The position numbers were made by a program, and so were the translations under genes. This document shows positions 45,540 through 55,046 of a stretch of DNA of 64,000 nucleotides, piece after piece. A model generated the notes under the pieces. It was not told the DNA's origin and ran no database searches. It was given only the letters and a program-made list of their open reading frames with translations. Source of the stretch: Paenibacillus polymyxa (lineage in GTDB: Bacteria > Bacillota > Bacilli > Paenibacillales > Paenibacillaceae). Every line of letters begins with the position of its first letter. The stretch's first letter is position 1. The stretch is taken from positions 4,011,501 through 4,075,500 of the forward strand of contig NZ_CP049783.1 in assembly GCF_015710975.1 (NCBI RefSeq). Reading direction: 5' to 3'.

Positions 45540-45905
45540 ATGGCAGAGCAAATTCAACAACTGGAAGCAGGAAACATCAAGATTTCCAACGATGTCGTAG
45601 GAAAAATTGCCGGGATGGCCGCATTAGAGACACCAGGCATTGCTGCAATGTCAGGCGGCTTATCGGAAGGCTGGGCCAAAAGGCTGAGCGGTAAAAATGT
45701 GCAAAAGGGCGTATCAGTGGAGGTTGGACAACTGGAAGCTGCCATTGATCTACGTATTATCGTGCTCTACGAAACACCTATTCATGAGGTGTCCCGAATT
45801 CTTCAGCAAAATGTGCGAGAAGCCGTCGAAAGCATGACGGGGTTGCGGGTCGTGGAAGTGAACGTAAAAGTGGAAGGTGTCGCGTTCAAGGACGACGCAG
45901 TGTAA
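45540..45905 (+). CDS. Asp23/Gls24 family envelope stress protein
   Basis: 121 residues. Core Asp23 domain: ISNDVVGKIAGMAALETPGIAAMSGG then IDLRIIVLYETPIHEVSRILQQNVREAVESMTGLRVVEVNVKVEGV. Family members coat the membrane via AmaP or act in cell-envelope stress. No membrane segment of its own. The stop is followed by a terminator hairpin. Confidence 0.92.
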   Translation: MAEQIQQLEAGNIKISNDVVGKIAGMAALETPGIAAMSGGLSEGWAKRLSGKNVQKGVSVEVGQLEAAIDLRIIVLYETPIHEVSRILQQNVREAVESMTGLRVVEVNVKVEGVAFKDDAV

Positions 45906-45987
45906 TAGAACCACTGCATGCTAATGGACATTTTTTCACCAATGGTATAGATGCCGGGAATTCCGTGCGATAATCCGCATAAGAACA

Positions 45988-46024
45988 CGAAAACTGGTGG
46001 TTATAAAACGCCAGTTTTCGTTTT
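45988..46024 (+). terminator. terminator after the Asp23 gene
   Basis: CGAAAACTGG...CCAGTTTTCG then TTTT. Confidence 0.85.
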
Positions 46025-46077
46025 GTGAATCTTCTGGTTAACATTTTGCAGACGGACCTGTAGTTATATACATATAC

Positions 46078-46133
46078 AAAAAAAGAACTTCCAATGCCAC
46101 CGTGATTAGTGGTCATATGGAAGTTCTTTTTTT
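46078..46133. terminator. terminator at the ftsW-like gene end
   Basis: AAAAAAAGAACTTCCA...TGGAAGTTCTTTTTTT, reaching the stop codon of the minus-strand gene. Confidence 0.88.
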
Positions 46134-47394
46134 AGCGGTAACGGTTGGTTCTACGAGTTTGAAAGCGAGTGGGAACTTCATTACGGACCGTCACCCCTGT
46201 GGTGCGTTCTTGCACTGCTTGTTTGGTGTTCTCACGAGAAATACTGAGCATGATGCCCATAGAAAACATCATGACAAGCAGGGAGGAACCACCAAAGCTA
46301 ATAAACGGAAGAGTTACGCCAGTGATTGGAATCGTTTGGGTTACCCCGCCGATATTAATGAAGGCCTGAATGGCGATCAAACCCATGATGCCAGTGCCCA
46401 CCAACGTTCCGAACGGATCATGGCAACGCAGAGCAATGATCATGCCTCGCCAAATGAAATACAAATATAGCATTAGGAAAATGGCTGTTCCGATAAATCC
46501 GAATTCTTCACCAATAACTGAAAAGATAAAATCATTAAACGAGTTGGGCAGATAATGAAGCTTGATAATGCCTTTACCAAATCCTGATCCGTTTAAGCCG
46601 CCTTCGCCAATTGCTTGCAGGGACTGCACCAGATTGTATCCTGTGCCTTGTCTATACTTCTCGGGATTAAGAAAGGCTTGAAAGCGTCCGATTTTATAAT
46701 CTTGCTTGGCAGCAGTAGCCTGTCCATTTGCGCTGTCGGAATCTCCTCCAAACAACGATCCAATACCAAATACGATGGAAGCGCCTAGCACGAGCAGGAT
46801 GATTGATGCTGTAATGTGTTTGACGCTGGCCCCCCCGGCATAAATAATCAGGCCGCTGGTGGCTACCAAAATAAAGCAGGAGCCTAAATCCGGTTGAAGC
46901 ATGATGAGTCCTGCGACAGAGCCTACAATGACCGTTACAGGTATGTAGCCAGTCCGCAAATCTCTAAATCGATCTCCTTTTTTGACAATCAGTGCGGATA
47001 AGTAAAGGATGATGGATATCTTTGCGAGTTCTGTTGGCTGGAAGCCAATACTACCAAATCTGAGCCAGCTTTTTGCACCATTCAGAGAGCCTGTAAAAAG
47101 TACGATGATTAGCAGTAATATGGTTATGAAAAATAAAGGTACAAAAAGCTTTTTATATTTTTCCATCTTAATATTCATAGCTACCAGCATAATAAAAAGT
47201 CCAAGTATAGCAAATGCGGACTGGCGCTTTACAAAATATAAAGAGTCAAAATTGTATTCTTTATTCAGCAGAGCTACGCTGGAGCTGGAGCTAAATACCA
47301 TGATTACACCGAATCCAACCAGCAACAAAGTGAGGATCAGCAATTGGAAATCCGGTGTCCCTCTTCTTCGAGTCTCCGGCTTCGTATTTCTCAT
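46132..47394 (-). CDS. SEDS-family glycosyltransferase (FtsW/RodA/SpoVE)
   Basis: 420 residues from ATG 47394 (GGGGGAA six bases upstream). A membrane protein with ten predicted segments that polymerises peptidoglycan from lipid II. Seen: FQLLILTLLLVGFGVIMVFSSSS, KSWLRFGSIGFQPTELAKI (conserved Trp/Gln/Glu), MLQPDLGSC with the catalytic Asp, and VTQTIPITGVTLPFISFGGSSLL near the end. The tail (RENTKQAVQERTTG) is typical of FtsW/SpoVE rather than RodA, but FtsW versus SpoVE cannot be settled; no dcw neighbours are present. Confidence 0.9.
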   Translation of the reverse strand: MRNTKPETRRRGTPDFQLLILTLLLVGFGVIMVFSSSSSVALLNKEYNFDSLYFVKRQSAFAILGLFIMLVAMNIKMEKYKKLFVPLFFITILLLIIVLFTGSLNGAKSWLRFGSIGFQPTELAKISIILYLSALIVKKGDRFRDLRTGYIPVTVIVGSVAGLIMLQPDLGSCFILVATSGLIIYAGGASVKHITASIILLVLGASIVFGIGSLFGGDSDSANGQATAAKQDYKIGRFQAFLNPEKYRQGTGYNLVQSLQAIGEGGLNGSGFGKGIIKLHYLPNSFNDFIFSVIGEEFGFIGTAIFLMLYLYFIWRGMIIALRCHDPFGTLVGTGIMGLIAIQAFINIGGVTQTIPITGVTLPFISFGGSSLLVMMFSMGIMLSISRENTKQAVQERTTGVTVRNEVPTRFQTRRTNRYR

Positions 47395-47642
47395 ATCAGC
47401 TTCCCCCGGTATTCGCCGCAAGGTATATTCCTCGCAGACGTTTATCATTTTATCGTTTATCCATTTTATCATAGTATGTTTGATAGGCTTCTGCAACCAT
47501 CTGGAACAACAGATATCACAACAATTCCATATCTGCTACAATAGGATAAAAATAAAGACTTGAGAGAAACGGCGCGTATGGGGTAAAGCTGCATGATTTA
47601 TCGGAAGCTGTCCCGATGTTTTAAAAGGAGAGGTGGAACATA

Positions 47643-48848
47643 ATGACACAACAGGCGATGGACCAAACCTGGTTTAATCAATTACAACAAAACATGGTGG
47701 AGTGGCGTAGACATTTACATAAGAATCCCGAAATTTCTTTTCAGGAAAGTAAAACTGCCGCTTTTGTAGCGGATAAGCTAGAGAGCTGGGGATTAGATGT
47801 TCGCCGACAGGTAGGGGGACACGGTGTTGTAGGTACCATTCGTGGTGCCAAACCTGGACCTGTGGTTATGTTACGCGCCGATATGGACGCTCTTCCTATT
47901 CAGGATGAAAAGGAATGTGAATATCGCTCCAGTGTGGATGGGGCCATGCATGCTTGCGGACATGACGGACATACGTCTGTTTTGCTTGGAACAGCATACT
48001 ATTACAGTCTGAACCGTGATGAGCTGGAGGGAGAAATCCGGTTTTTGTTCCAGCCTGCGGAGGAATTGCTGCCTGGGGGTGCGGTTAATGTCATCAAAGA
48101 TGGCGTACTGGAAGGTGTGGATGTTATTTATGGCATCCATTTATGGACACCCTTCTCGGTCGGGACCGCTGCGAGTTGTGCAGGGCCGTTGATGGCGGCT
48201 GCCGACGATTTTTATATTGAAATTGCAGGTAAGGGTGGGCATGGCGGTATGCCCCAGTCCACTAATGATAGTGTGGTGGCAGGCTCTGCTCTTGTTATGC
48301 AACTGCAGAGTATCGTAAGCCGTTCAGTCGACCCGTTAAAGCCTGCTGTGTTGACGGTGGGAACGATCCAAGGGGGCTCTGCGCAAAATATAATTGCAGA
48401 AACCTGCCGCTTGAGTGGAACCATTCGTACGTTTGATGAGCAGACCCGGACGGTCATGAAAGAGCGATTGCATGAGGTAACTGAGCTTACAGCAGCAACA
48501 TATGGGACATCAGCAAAAATTCGTTACATTATGGGATACCCGCCAGTTGTTAACGATGCCCAGGAAGCATCCCGCTTTTTTAAGGAAGCAAAGCCTGTGT
48601 TCGGCGAGGGGAATGTACAGGAAGCGCCAAAGTTGATGCCTGCCGAAGATTTTGCGTATTATTTGGAACGTGTGCCAGGTTGTTTTATGTTCGTCGGGGC
48701 GGGTAATCCGGCCAAAGGAGCAATTTATCCGCATCACCATCCAAAATTTGATTTTGATGAGGATGCCATGATCAACGCAGTTCGTCTGTTTATTGCCATG
48801 TCTACCGGATATGTTGCTGGACGAAAAGAAGGGGCAATTAACGGCTAA
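47643..48848 (+). CDS. M20-family amidohydrolase
   Basis: 401 residues. Zn-dependent hydrolase of the hippurate/N-acyl-amino acid hydrolase branch: RADMDALPIQDEKE, MHACGHDGHTSVLLG (metal His/Asp), QPAEELLPGG (Glu) and a late HHHPKFDFDEDAM. The dimerisation lid lies between (ADDFYIEIAGKGGHGGMPQ). Substrate could be N-acetyl-LL-diaminopimelate or another N-acyl amino acid. AAAGGAGAGG precedes the ATG. Confidence 0.93.
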   Translation: MTQQAMDQTWFNQLQQNMVEWRRHLHKNPEISFQESKTAAFVADKLESWGLDVRRQVGGHGVVGTIRGAKPGPVVMLRADMDALPIQDEKECEYRSSVDGAMHACGHDGHTSVLLGTAYYYSLNRDELEGEIRFLFQPAEELLPGGAVNVIKDGVLEGVDVIYGIHLWTPFSVGTAASCAGPLMAAADDFYIEIAGKGGHGGMPQSTNDSVVAGSALVMQLQSIVSRSVDPLKPAVLTVGTIQGGSAQNIIAETCRLSGTIRTFDEQTRTVMKERLHEVTELTAATYGTSAKIRYIMGYPPVVNDAQEASRFFKEAKPVFGEGNVQEAPKLMPAEDFAYYLERVPGCFMFVGAGNPAKGAIYPHHHPKFDFDEDAMINAVRLFIAMSTGYVAGRKEGAING

Positions 48849-48932
48849 TACGAGCTAAATTGGGAAGGGTCCAATCTGGAGTATGAGCTGAATGAAATGG
48901 GGTACCCTACTCTTGAAAAGGAGGGAGTACCC

Positions 48933-49361
48933 ATGAAAAAGGTTCAGGAAGTTATGACTAAAAAATGTGTAACGGTTACCCCGCAGGACAATATTTACGA
49001 AATAGCGGTCAAAATGAAAGACAATGATACTGGTTTTATCCCAGTTGTGGAAAGCGAAGGCAGTGATAAGTTGATCGGTGTGGTAACAGACCGTGACCTT
49101 GTGATTCGCGGCTACGCAGCTAAAAATTCTGGTTCTGGTTCGGTGGATACGGTAATGACAACAGGTATTCGTACAGCCAGTGCTGACATGTCAGTGGACC
49201 AAGCAGCTGAACTGATGGCAGAACAGCAAATCCGTCGTTTGCCCGTGACGGAAGGAGACCGTCTGATCGGGATTGTTTCGATTGGGGATTTAGCGGTTCG
49301 TAATATTTTTGCAGACAACGCTGGAGAGGCGCTTAGCCAAATTTCCGAGCAGGTTCACTAG
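48933..49361 (+). CDS. CBS-domain protein
   Basis: 142 residues made of two CBS modules (VQEVMTKKCVTVTPQDNIYEIAVKMKDNDTGFIPVVE and VDTVMTTGIRTASADMSVDQAAELMAEQQIRRLPV). Such stand-alone pairs bind adenine nucleotides and are often stress-related (YhcV-like). GGAGGGA precedes ATG 48933. Confidence 0.92.
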   Translation: MKKVQEVMTKKCVTVTPQDNIYEIAVKMKDNDTGFIPVVESEGSDKLIGVVTDRDLVIRGYAAKNSGSGSVDTVMTTGIRTASADMSVDQAAELMAEQQIRRLPVTEGDRLIGIVSIGDLAVRNIFADNAGEALSQISEQVH

Positions 49362-49416
49362 AAGGATAATATAGCAGGTACCAGTTTGGGACGGTCATTA
49401 TCCCGAGCTTCTGATC

Positions 49417-49447
49417 AGGAGTTCAACCCGAGTGTGGGTTGGACTCC
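49417..49447. repeat. hairpin after the CBS gene
   Basis: AGGAGTTCAACCC pairs with GGGTTGGACTCCT. No T-run follows, so termination is uncertain. Confidence 0.5.
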
Positions 49448-49521
49448 TTGCTATTCCGGTTGATATGCGAATAAACGGATAAGCTATTTATTATAGAACT
49501 TTTGAGTGTCAGGAGGTAGTC

Positions 49522-51345
49522 ATGAACCCAGATCATCCTTGTATTGTACAACGTGATTTTACCGTTCTACTGGAAATGGGTTTGCCCGATTCGGAATGGG
49601 CCCGTTCACAGTTGCAGGTTTATGCGGAACTGGTAAAAAGTCCGTCCGCTTTTCATACATATCACATCACTCCATTGTCGCTCTGGAATGCGGCCGCTCT
49701 CGGGTGGAGTGCTGAGGACATTCAAAAAAGTTTGCACTCTATGTCCCGTTGGGATATTCCGCGTGATTTGTTGAGAGATATTGAACAGCTTGTATCTCGT
49801 TACGGGACGTTGACGCTGTCACGGGCAAGTGCAAAAGAAGAACAAATTTACGACACTGATACGATTGACGCGAATCGTGATGAGCAAGAGTCAGACAGAG
49901 ATACAAAGGCGAGTAAAACCAACACATACACAATAGGGGATCACTTGATCTTGACGGCAGAGACCCCAGCTTTACTGGATGAGCTATTAAACAAGAAAGA
50001 GCTAAAACAGCTTGGTTTGCTTCGCACCAATGAGACAAGTGCATCCGTACCGCCCGAAAATCGTGGCTTGCTCAAGCAGGAATTAACTCGCTTGGGATAT
50101 CCTGTTGTGGATACGGCAGGTTATCTTGAGGGGAACCTGCTTCGTTTTACCTTGGGAAAGGGACAAACGGAGTTGCAGCTTCGTGATTACCAGGTGAAAG
50201 CCGCTGATGCATTTGAAGGTGCAGACGGCTTAGGGGGTAGTGGAGTACTGGTCCTCCCATGTGGAGCCGGAAAAACAGTGATCGGTATGGCAGTGATGAA
50301 TCGCCTTCAGTGTGAGGTGCTTATTTTAACTTCTAATACTATCTCCGTGCGGCAATGGATCGAAGAATTGAAGCAAAAGACGAATATTCCTGTCGATTCT
50401 ATCGGGGAATACAGTGGTCAGAAAAAGGAGGTGCGACCGATAACGGTGGCAACCTACCAGATTTTGACGCATCGTCGCACCAAAGACGGAGAGTTTGAAC
50501 ATATGAAGCTACTGAGTGAGCGGAAGTGGGGACTCATTATATATGATGAGGTACATTTGCTGCCTGCGCCAGTATTTCGAGCGACGGCTGATATTCAGGC
50601 TACCCGTCGTTTGGGATTAACAGCTACGTTAGTTCGAGAGGACGGGTGTGAGCGGGATGTGTTCTCTTTAATTGGACCCAAACGGTACGATATGCCGTGG
50701 AAGGAACTGGAACGACAGGGCTGGATTGCTCAGGTCGATTGTGTAGAGCTGCGTTTGCCCATGACCGCTGACCTTTTGGAGCGAAGTATGCGCGCTGAAG
50801 GCAGACAGCAATACCGAATTGCAGCCGAAAATCCGGCTAAGCTGGAGGCAGTACGCAGTCTAATGGAGAAACACAAGGGTCTACCCACGCTTATTATTGG
50901 TCAATATTTAGACCAGTTACGTAAATTAGCTCAGGAGCTGGACGTTCCACTGATTACGGGATCCATGACTCAGAGTGAGCGGGTGCGTTGGTTCGATGCG
51001 TTTCGCAAGAGCAGTATTCAAACCCTGTTGGTATCCAAGGTGGCGAACTTTGCGGTGGATTTGCCGGATGCAGCGGTGGCCATAGAAGTATCGGGTAGCT
51101 TTGGCTCACGTCAGGAAGAAGCGCAGCGACTTGGCCGCATTTTACGACCAAAGCCAGGCGAGAATAAAGCTTATTTTTATGCATTAGTGACAGAGAACAG
51201 TAAGGAGACGGATTTTGCAGCACGTCGTCAGCTGTTTCTGATTGAGCAGGGCTATGAATATGCGGTTCGCAGGTTTGATAGGACAATGGCTAGCAGAAGC
51301 CAGGAGGATGAGACAGAAGATGGCGGAAAGAAAAAGGAGGCCTAA
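49522..51345 (+). CDS. XPB-type superfamily 2 DNA helicase
   Basis: 607 residues. A 200-residue N-terminal part (about 150-215 resembling the XPB damage-recognition region, ending RLGYPVVDTAG), then helicase core: Walker A LVLPCGAGKTVIGMAV (about 248-256), NTISVRQWIEEL, TYQIL, DEVH box IIYDEVHLLPA (about 342), LGLTATLVREDGCERD (the RED region of XPB), FSLIGPKRYD and C-terminal motif VSGSFGSRQEEAQRLGRILRPK. XPB is the TFIIH/repair helicase in eukaryotes; bacterial copies are of unclear role. Followed by 6 bases and its presumed partner. Confidence 0.93.
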   Translation: MNPDHPCIVQRDFTVLLEMGLPDSEWARSQLQVYAELVKSPSAFHTYHITPLSLWNAAALGWSAEDIQKSLHSMSRWDIPRDLLRDIEQLVSRYGTLTLSRASAKEEQIYDTDTIDANRDEQESDRDTKASKTNTYTIGDHLILTAETPALLDELLNKKELKQLGLLRTNETSASVPPENRGLLKQELTRLGYPVVDTAGYLEGNLLRFTLGKGQTELQLRDYQVKAADAFEGADGLGGSGVLVLPCGAGKTVIGMAVMNRLQCEVLILTSNTISVRQWIEELKQKTNIPVDSIGEYSGQKKEVRPITVATYQILTHRRTKDGEFEHMKLLSERKWGLIIYDEVHLLPAPVFRATADIQATRRLGLTATLVREDGCERDVFSLIGPKRYDMPWKELERQGWIAQVDCVELRLPMTADLLERSMRAEGRQQYRIAAENPAKLEAVRSLMEKHKGLPTLIIGQYLDQLRKLAQELDVPLITGSMTQSERVRWFDAFRKSSIQTLLVSKVANFAVDLPDAAVAIEVSGSFGSRQEEAQRLGRILRPKPGENKAYFYALVTENSKETDFAARRQLFLIEQGYEYAVRRFDRTMASRSQEDETEDGGKKKEA

Positions 51346-51351
51346 TCAAGG

Positions 51352-53337
51352 ATGGGCGTAACGAATACGCAAGGCAGCTGGAATGAGCTTTCAGCGGATG
51401 AACTGCTGGTGCTTAAACGATGCTTTATCCGACATGCTGCACAGCCTATGAGGGAAGAGGAGCCTGTGCAGCTTACCCAAGGTGCCTTAAGCGGAGTCGA
51501 AACAAAACTGGCACTGCATGGGCTTCGCACCCGGGGGTGGCTGGAGGCAGTTACCAAATCGTGGGGTGAGCGGATTTTATATATTCCGGTTGATCGACTA
51601 CCCGCTCTGTACGATATGTTGTTAGAGCAAACTCCAATGAACGAGATACATACGGATCATCCGATAACGGTACATGAAGCAATGACTGGACTGGAGTCAG
51701 AGTTACTGCATGTGTTGTCACGTATTGCAATACAGGGGGTTCCTTTGACGGCCAAAGGAACCATACATAAGCGGTCATTGCAAAAATTAAATGAACTTAC
51801 CCCCTTTCGTCCAGAGGACCTGGAGGGACTTGGGTTGCATTATGCGCATGCCGAGCTGTATCCAGTACAAACGGTGGTCATGATCGATTTACTACTTAGT
51901 TTGGGCCTGCTTGTGAAAGAAACTGTGTCTTTCCGCATTCAGGAAGCGGAACTGGCGACATGGATTCGCTTGTCTGCTGGGCAAATGCGCAAGCATATTT
52001 TTGCCACCCTCATGGAAAGGTACGGCAAGGCTGAAGCGCCCATACAGCATTTTCGCTATATGCTGTGTGCCGTCTCGCAGTATGTAGGAACAGACGGATG
52101 GATATCTATTCAGTGTCTGCTGCAATGGATGCTTCAGGTAGGCTTAATGCCGCAAAATCGTTTAAAGGGAGATGATTCCACAAACAGTACCCTTATAGAT
52201 ATTGTTCCTACAAACGCAACTCTCGATGGGCTTGCGGATGAAACAGTATCTGATTTTAATTTTAATGGACCTTTTATGGAAGATATAAAGGGTTGGTTGA
52301 AGGCCCTGACGGCTTTTGGAATGGGGGATTGGGGTCAGACCACATCAGGTGAATTGTGTTTTCGCTGGAATGTCTCTGTGACAGATCTGCTTCGTCCCTA
52401 TCATGACGAGGATACACATCAAGAGCAAGGTGCCTTTTATGTGCAGCCTGATTTTGAAATATTAGTGCCGCCAGATGTCGCATATGATGTGCGCTGGCGA
52501 TTGGAATGCTGCTGTGAACGTGTGACAGGAGACCGGATGGTAGTATATCGGATTACCAGAGAGAGTATTACAGAGGCAATCGAGCTGGGCATGGAGTCTA
52601 AGGCGATTCCTGCTCTTTTGGACAAGTACAGTCGGACAGGGGTGCCAGAACATGTACGGCTGGCAGTAGAGCAGTGGGCAGGCGATGTCGGACGAACGGC
52701 TTTTGCGACGGTAACACTTCTGCGATGCGGTACTCAGGAGGATGCGGACATGGTTGCGCGTCATCCTGCACTGGAAGGATTACTGGAGCGACTCGGTGAC
52801 AAAGATTTTATTATCCCGGTGCGCTTTGCTGACAAAATACGAAAAGCGCTCGCTACAATTGGATTAAGTCCGCGTCTTGAGCCAAAAGGTGCGGATGAGC
52901 CAGATCATCATTATCCACTTTTGACGGAGACAGAGAACCTAGAAGCAGGCCGTTCCCTATTTTCACAAGAGGGAAGAGCTGGTCTGGTTTACACAGGGCG
53001 TACGTTGCATTTCTATGAACAAGAGCACACCCTGCCTAATCCGTCCGACTATTTTCCAGAAAGATCTACAGTACCCTCTTCATGGACAAAAGAATGGAGG
53101 AGTTACCATACGTCCACTTCCAGGCAGTTGATGGAGCAAGCGATCCGTTGGCAGGCGGCGGTGGGATTGCGCATTAGTGGGAAAGAGGTTAAATGGATAC
53201 CGGAATCGGTGGTTTCGGGCGATCCCTGGAGTGTCACAGGCTGGTACGCCTCAGGACTGGATGAGAAAACATCTTCTCATGCAACCTTGCAGCCAAGGGA
53301 TTGGTCCGAGATGAGGTTGTTGGTTCCTTTTACATAG
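51352..53337 (+). CDS. Helicase_C_3 (helicase-associated) protein, partner of the XPB helicase
   Basis: 661 residues, no NTPase motifs. The C-terminal part has FYVQPDFEILVPPDVAYDVRWRLECCCERV...YRITRESITEAIELGM, the Helicase_C_3 pattern found beside XPB helicases in Actinobacteria. The N-terminal 300 residues look like repeated winged-helix modules (ELLVLKRCFIRHAAQP; ESELLHVLSRIAIQG). AAGGAGG precedes ATG 51352. The 6-base gap to the helicase implies stoichiometric co-expression. Likely a DNA-binding or regulatory subunit; unproven. Confidence 0.82.
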   Translation: MGVTNTQGSWNELSADELLVLKRCFIRHAAQPMREEEPVQLTQGALSGVETKLALHGLRTRGWLEAVTKSWGERILYIPVDRLPALYDMLLEQTPMNEIHTDHPITVHEAMTGLESELLHVLSRIAIQGVPLTAKGTIHKRSLQKLNELTPFRPEDLEGLGLHYAHAELYPVQTVVMIDLLLSLGLLVKETVSFRIQEAELATWIRLSAGQMRKHIFATLMERYGKAEAPIQHFRYMLCAVSQYVGTDGWISIQCLLQWMLQVGLMPQNRLKGDDSTNSTLIDIVPTNATLDGLADETVSDFNFNGPFMEDIKGWLKALTAFGMGDWGQTTSGELCFRWNVSVTDLLRPYHDEDTHQEQGAFYVQPDFEILVPPDVAYDVRWRLECCCERVTGDRMVVYRITRESITEAIELGMESKAIPALLDKYSRTGVPEHVRLAVEQWAGDVGRTAFATVTLLRCGTQEDADMVARHPALEGLLERLGDKDFIIPVRFADKIRKALATIGLSPRLEPKGADEPDHHYPLLTETENLEAGRSLFSQEGRAGLVYTGRTLHFYEQEHTLPNPSDYFPERSTVPSSWTKEWRSYHTSTSRQLMEQAIRWQAAVGLRISGKEVKWIPESVVSGDPWSVTGWYASGLDEKTSSHATLQPRDWSEMRLLVPFT

Positions 53338-53444
53338 TCGTGTCAGGAAGTGCATGAAACTCCTTCTTCTCAAAAGAAGGATGTGGTATGATAAATGAGT
53401 CTACTTTTATTGGGTAGAACTTTATATAAAGTGAGATGACATTC

Positions 53445-53885
53445 ATGAGCGTAGCCGAATTGAACACGGTCAATATGGCAGAAGTGCTTATTAACGCCTA
53501 TGAATTGGGCGATATGGTCAACCGGTCCTTTGAGGTATCGGATTATTTATATTGGAAGCAGCGTGTGGAATTGAATCCGTCTATTCAGGCGTGTGTACGC
53601 AAGCTGGATGCCAAAAAGGAGCTTTTTGCTGAAACGGAGCGTTTTGGGCATTTTCATCCCAACTATCATGAAGCGAAGGACGCAGTGCAGGTCGTTGAAC
53701 TGGAGCTAGAACAATTTGAGGCTGTTAAGGAGTTCAAACGGGCCGAAAAGGCGCTGGATGATATGCTTCATGCCATGTCTGAAACGATTGCATATTCCGT
53801 GTCCGAGACCATTAAGGTGCCGAGCAACGATCCGAATGTGAAAAAGGGCGGATGCGGCAGCGGAGGAAAATGCTCCTGCGGATAG
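53445..53885 (+). CDS. ylbF: YlbF family regulator
   Basis: 146 residues, helical (VNMAEVLINAYELGDMVNRSFEVSDYLYWKQ and LDDMLHAMSETIAYSVSETIKVP). In Bacillus YlbF works with YmcA and YaaT in a complex that influences RNase Y, sporulation and biofilm; the complex binds Fe-S clusters. Here the C-terminus ends GGCGSGGKCSCG, a Cys-rich tail that could hold a cluster. Start ATG 53445; 53436 is possible. Confidence 0.9.
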   Translation: MSVAELNTVNMAEVLINAYELGDMVNRSFEVSDYLYWKQRVELNPSIQACVRKLDAKKELFAETERFGHFHPNYHEAKDAVQVVELELEQFEAVKEFKRAEKALDDMLHAMSETIAYSVSETIKVPSNDPNVKKGGCGSGGKCSCG

Positions 53886-53919
53886 GCCATAGGAATGATA
53901 CGGAGGGGAGATGAAGCGA

Positions 53920-54180
53920 ATGTTTGCCGAGCGGACAGGGTACATCATTTGGGTAAGCGATATCAAGGCTGCCCGCAATCTGGAGAAATACGGAAATGTC
54001 CACTATATTTCAAAGCGTATGCATTATGTAGTTATTTATATGAATGCGGATCGGGCAGAGGACACCGTTAAAAATATTCGCAGACTTTCCTATGTACGTA
54101 AGGTTGAGCGTTCTTTCCGAAATGAGATTAGGACGGAGTACAACGACGATAAGGAAAAGATGAAAGAATATGAAATATAA
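53920..54180 (+). CDS. ylbG: YlbG family (DUF2129) protein
   Basis: 86 residues from ATG 53920, where homologues begin (MF..RTGYIIWVSDIKAARNLEKYGNVHYISKRMHYVVIY). Small DUF2129 protein of unknown role, next to ylbF as in Bacillus. GGAGGGG lies upstream. Confidence 0.9.
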   Translation: MFAERTGYIIWVSDIKAARNLEKYGNVHYISKRMHYVVIYMNADRAEDTVKNIRRLSYVRKVERSFRNEIRTEYNDDKEKMKEYEI

Positions 54181-54210
54181 GCTTTGATTGTCTATACATT
54201 TAGAATTCTT

Positions 54211-54243
54211 AAAAAAGGTCAGCCTACGGGCTGGCTTTTTTTT
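54211..54243 (+). terminator. terminator after ylbG
   Basis: GGTCAGCC-TACG-GGCTGGC with T-run. Confidence 0.85.
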
Positions 54244-54409
54244 GTGAAGCCAGGACTTTTGCATACTAATCTTAATGCTGTTAGACCTAAAAAATCTTTA
54301 AAAAACACCCATAAACTTCAATTTTGTAACTTGTAGTCCCGGGTCTGTTGAGGTAACATATGAATATATTGGTAGATATAAAGACCTATCTGGTGGGGAG
54401 AGTGATCCC

Positions 54410-54847
54410 GTGCGTGACAAGGCAATGCAGCGATGGAGTACATACGAACCGTTCTACGTGGAGATGGGCGATAAGAAAGTCGCCGATATCGTGATTACAA
54501 ATCATGCGAAAACACGTTATTTAGATCGGGTAGAGCAGAAACAGTCCGAGACGAATCATATCGCCGCCTGGCTTTGGGAATGCCTGAAGCAAAACAGGAT
54601 GGAGTCCTACTATCATAATGAAGAGGATGTATATTTAATTGATGGTGATCTGGTCGTTGTCGCCGAATTTGGTGAGTTGCCAGGTGAGATGGACATTGCG
54701 GGAAATCCGCTTCATAAGATGATTATTATTACCTTTTTGGGTCGGATGTCAGAGACTATCGAATTGAGGGACTTAAAATCCTACTATTCATGGTTGCGCC
54801 ATTCGCGGCGCATGACACTGATGAAAAGCAGTCGTAAGCAAAAATAG
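54410..54847 (+). CDS. hypothetical protein
   Basis: 145 residues, start GTG at 54410 (GGGGAG upstream). No family recognised. Pattern: VADIVITNHAKTRYLDRVEQKQSETNHIAAWLWECLKQ (a basic helix with HAKTR), then YLIDGDLVVVAEFGELPGEMDIAGNPLHKMIIITFLGRM (beta strands) and a basic tail (RHSRRMTLMKSSRKQK). The His/Arg-rich start and strands suggest a toxin-like or RNA-contacting fold, but this is only a guess. Terminator follows. Confidence 0.75.
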   Translation: MRDKAMQRWSTYEPFYVEMGDKKVADIVITNHAKTRYLDRVEQKQSETNHIAAWLWECLKQNRMESYYHNEEDVYLIDGDLVVVAEFGELPGEMDIAGNPLHKMIIITFLGRMSETIELRDLKSYYSWLRHSRRMTLMKSSRKQK

Positions 54848-54910
54848 ACGGTGATTTGGCGAACGGTTCCATTAAAACCGCGCTCATTGACACCGTCGAG
54901 TTTGAGTAGA

Positions 54911-54940
54911 AGTATGCAGTTATCAGCTGCATGCTTTTTT
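54911..54940 (+). terminator. terminator after the 54410 gene
   Basis: GTATGCAG...CTGCATGC then TTTTTT. Confidence 0.8.
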
Positions 54941-55046
54941 ATTTTGCAAGCATATACTCCTCATTTCGGTAAGTTTACTCGGAAATTGTTCGCAGACGTT
55001 TTTCTTATGCTAAAATAAGGAGATCAGAGGGGAGAGGGCTGTCAAT

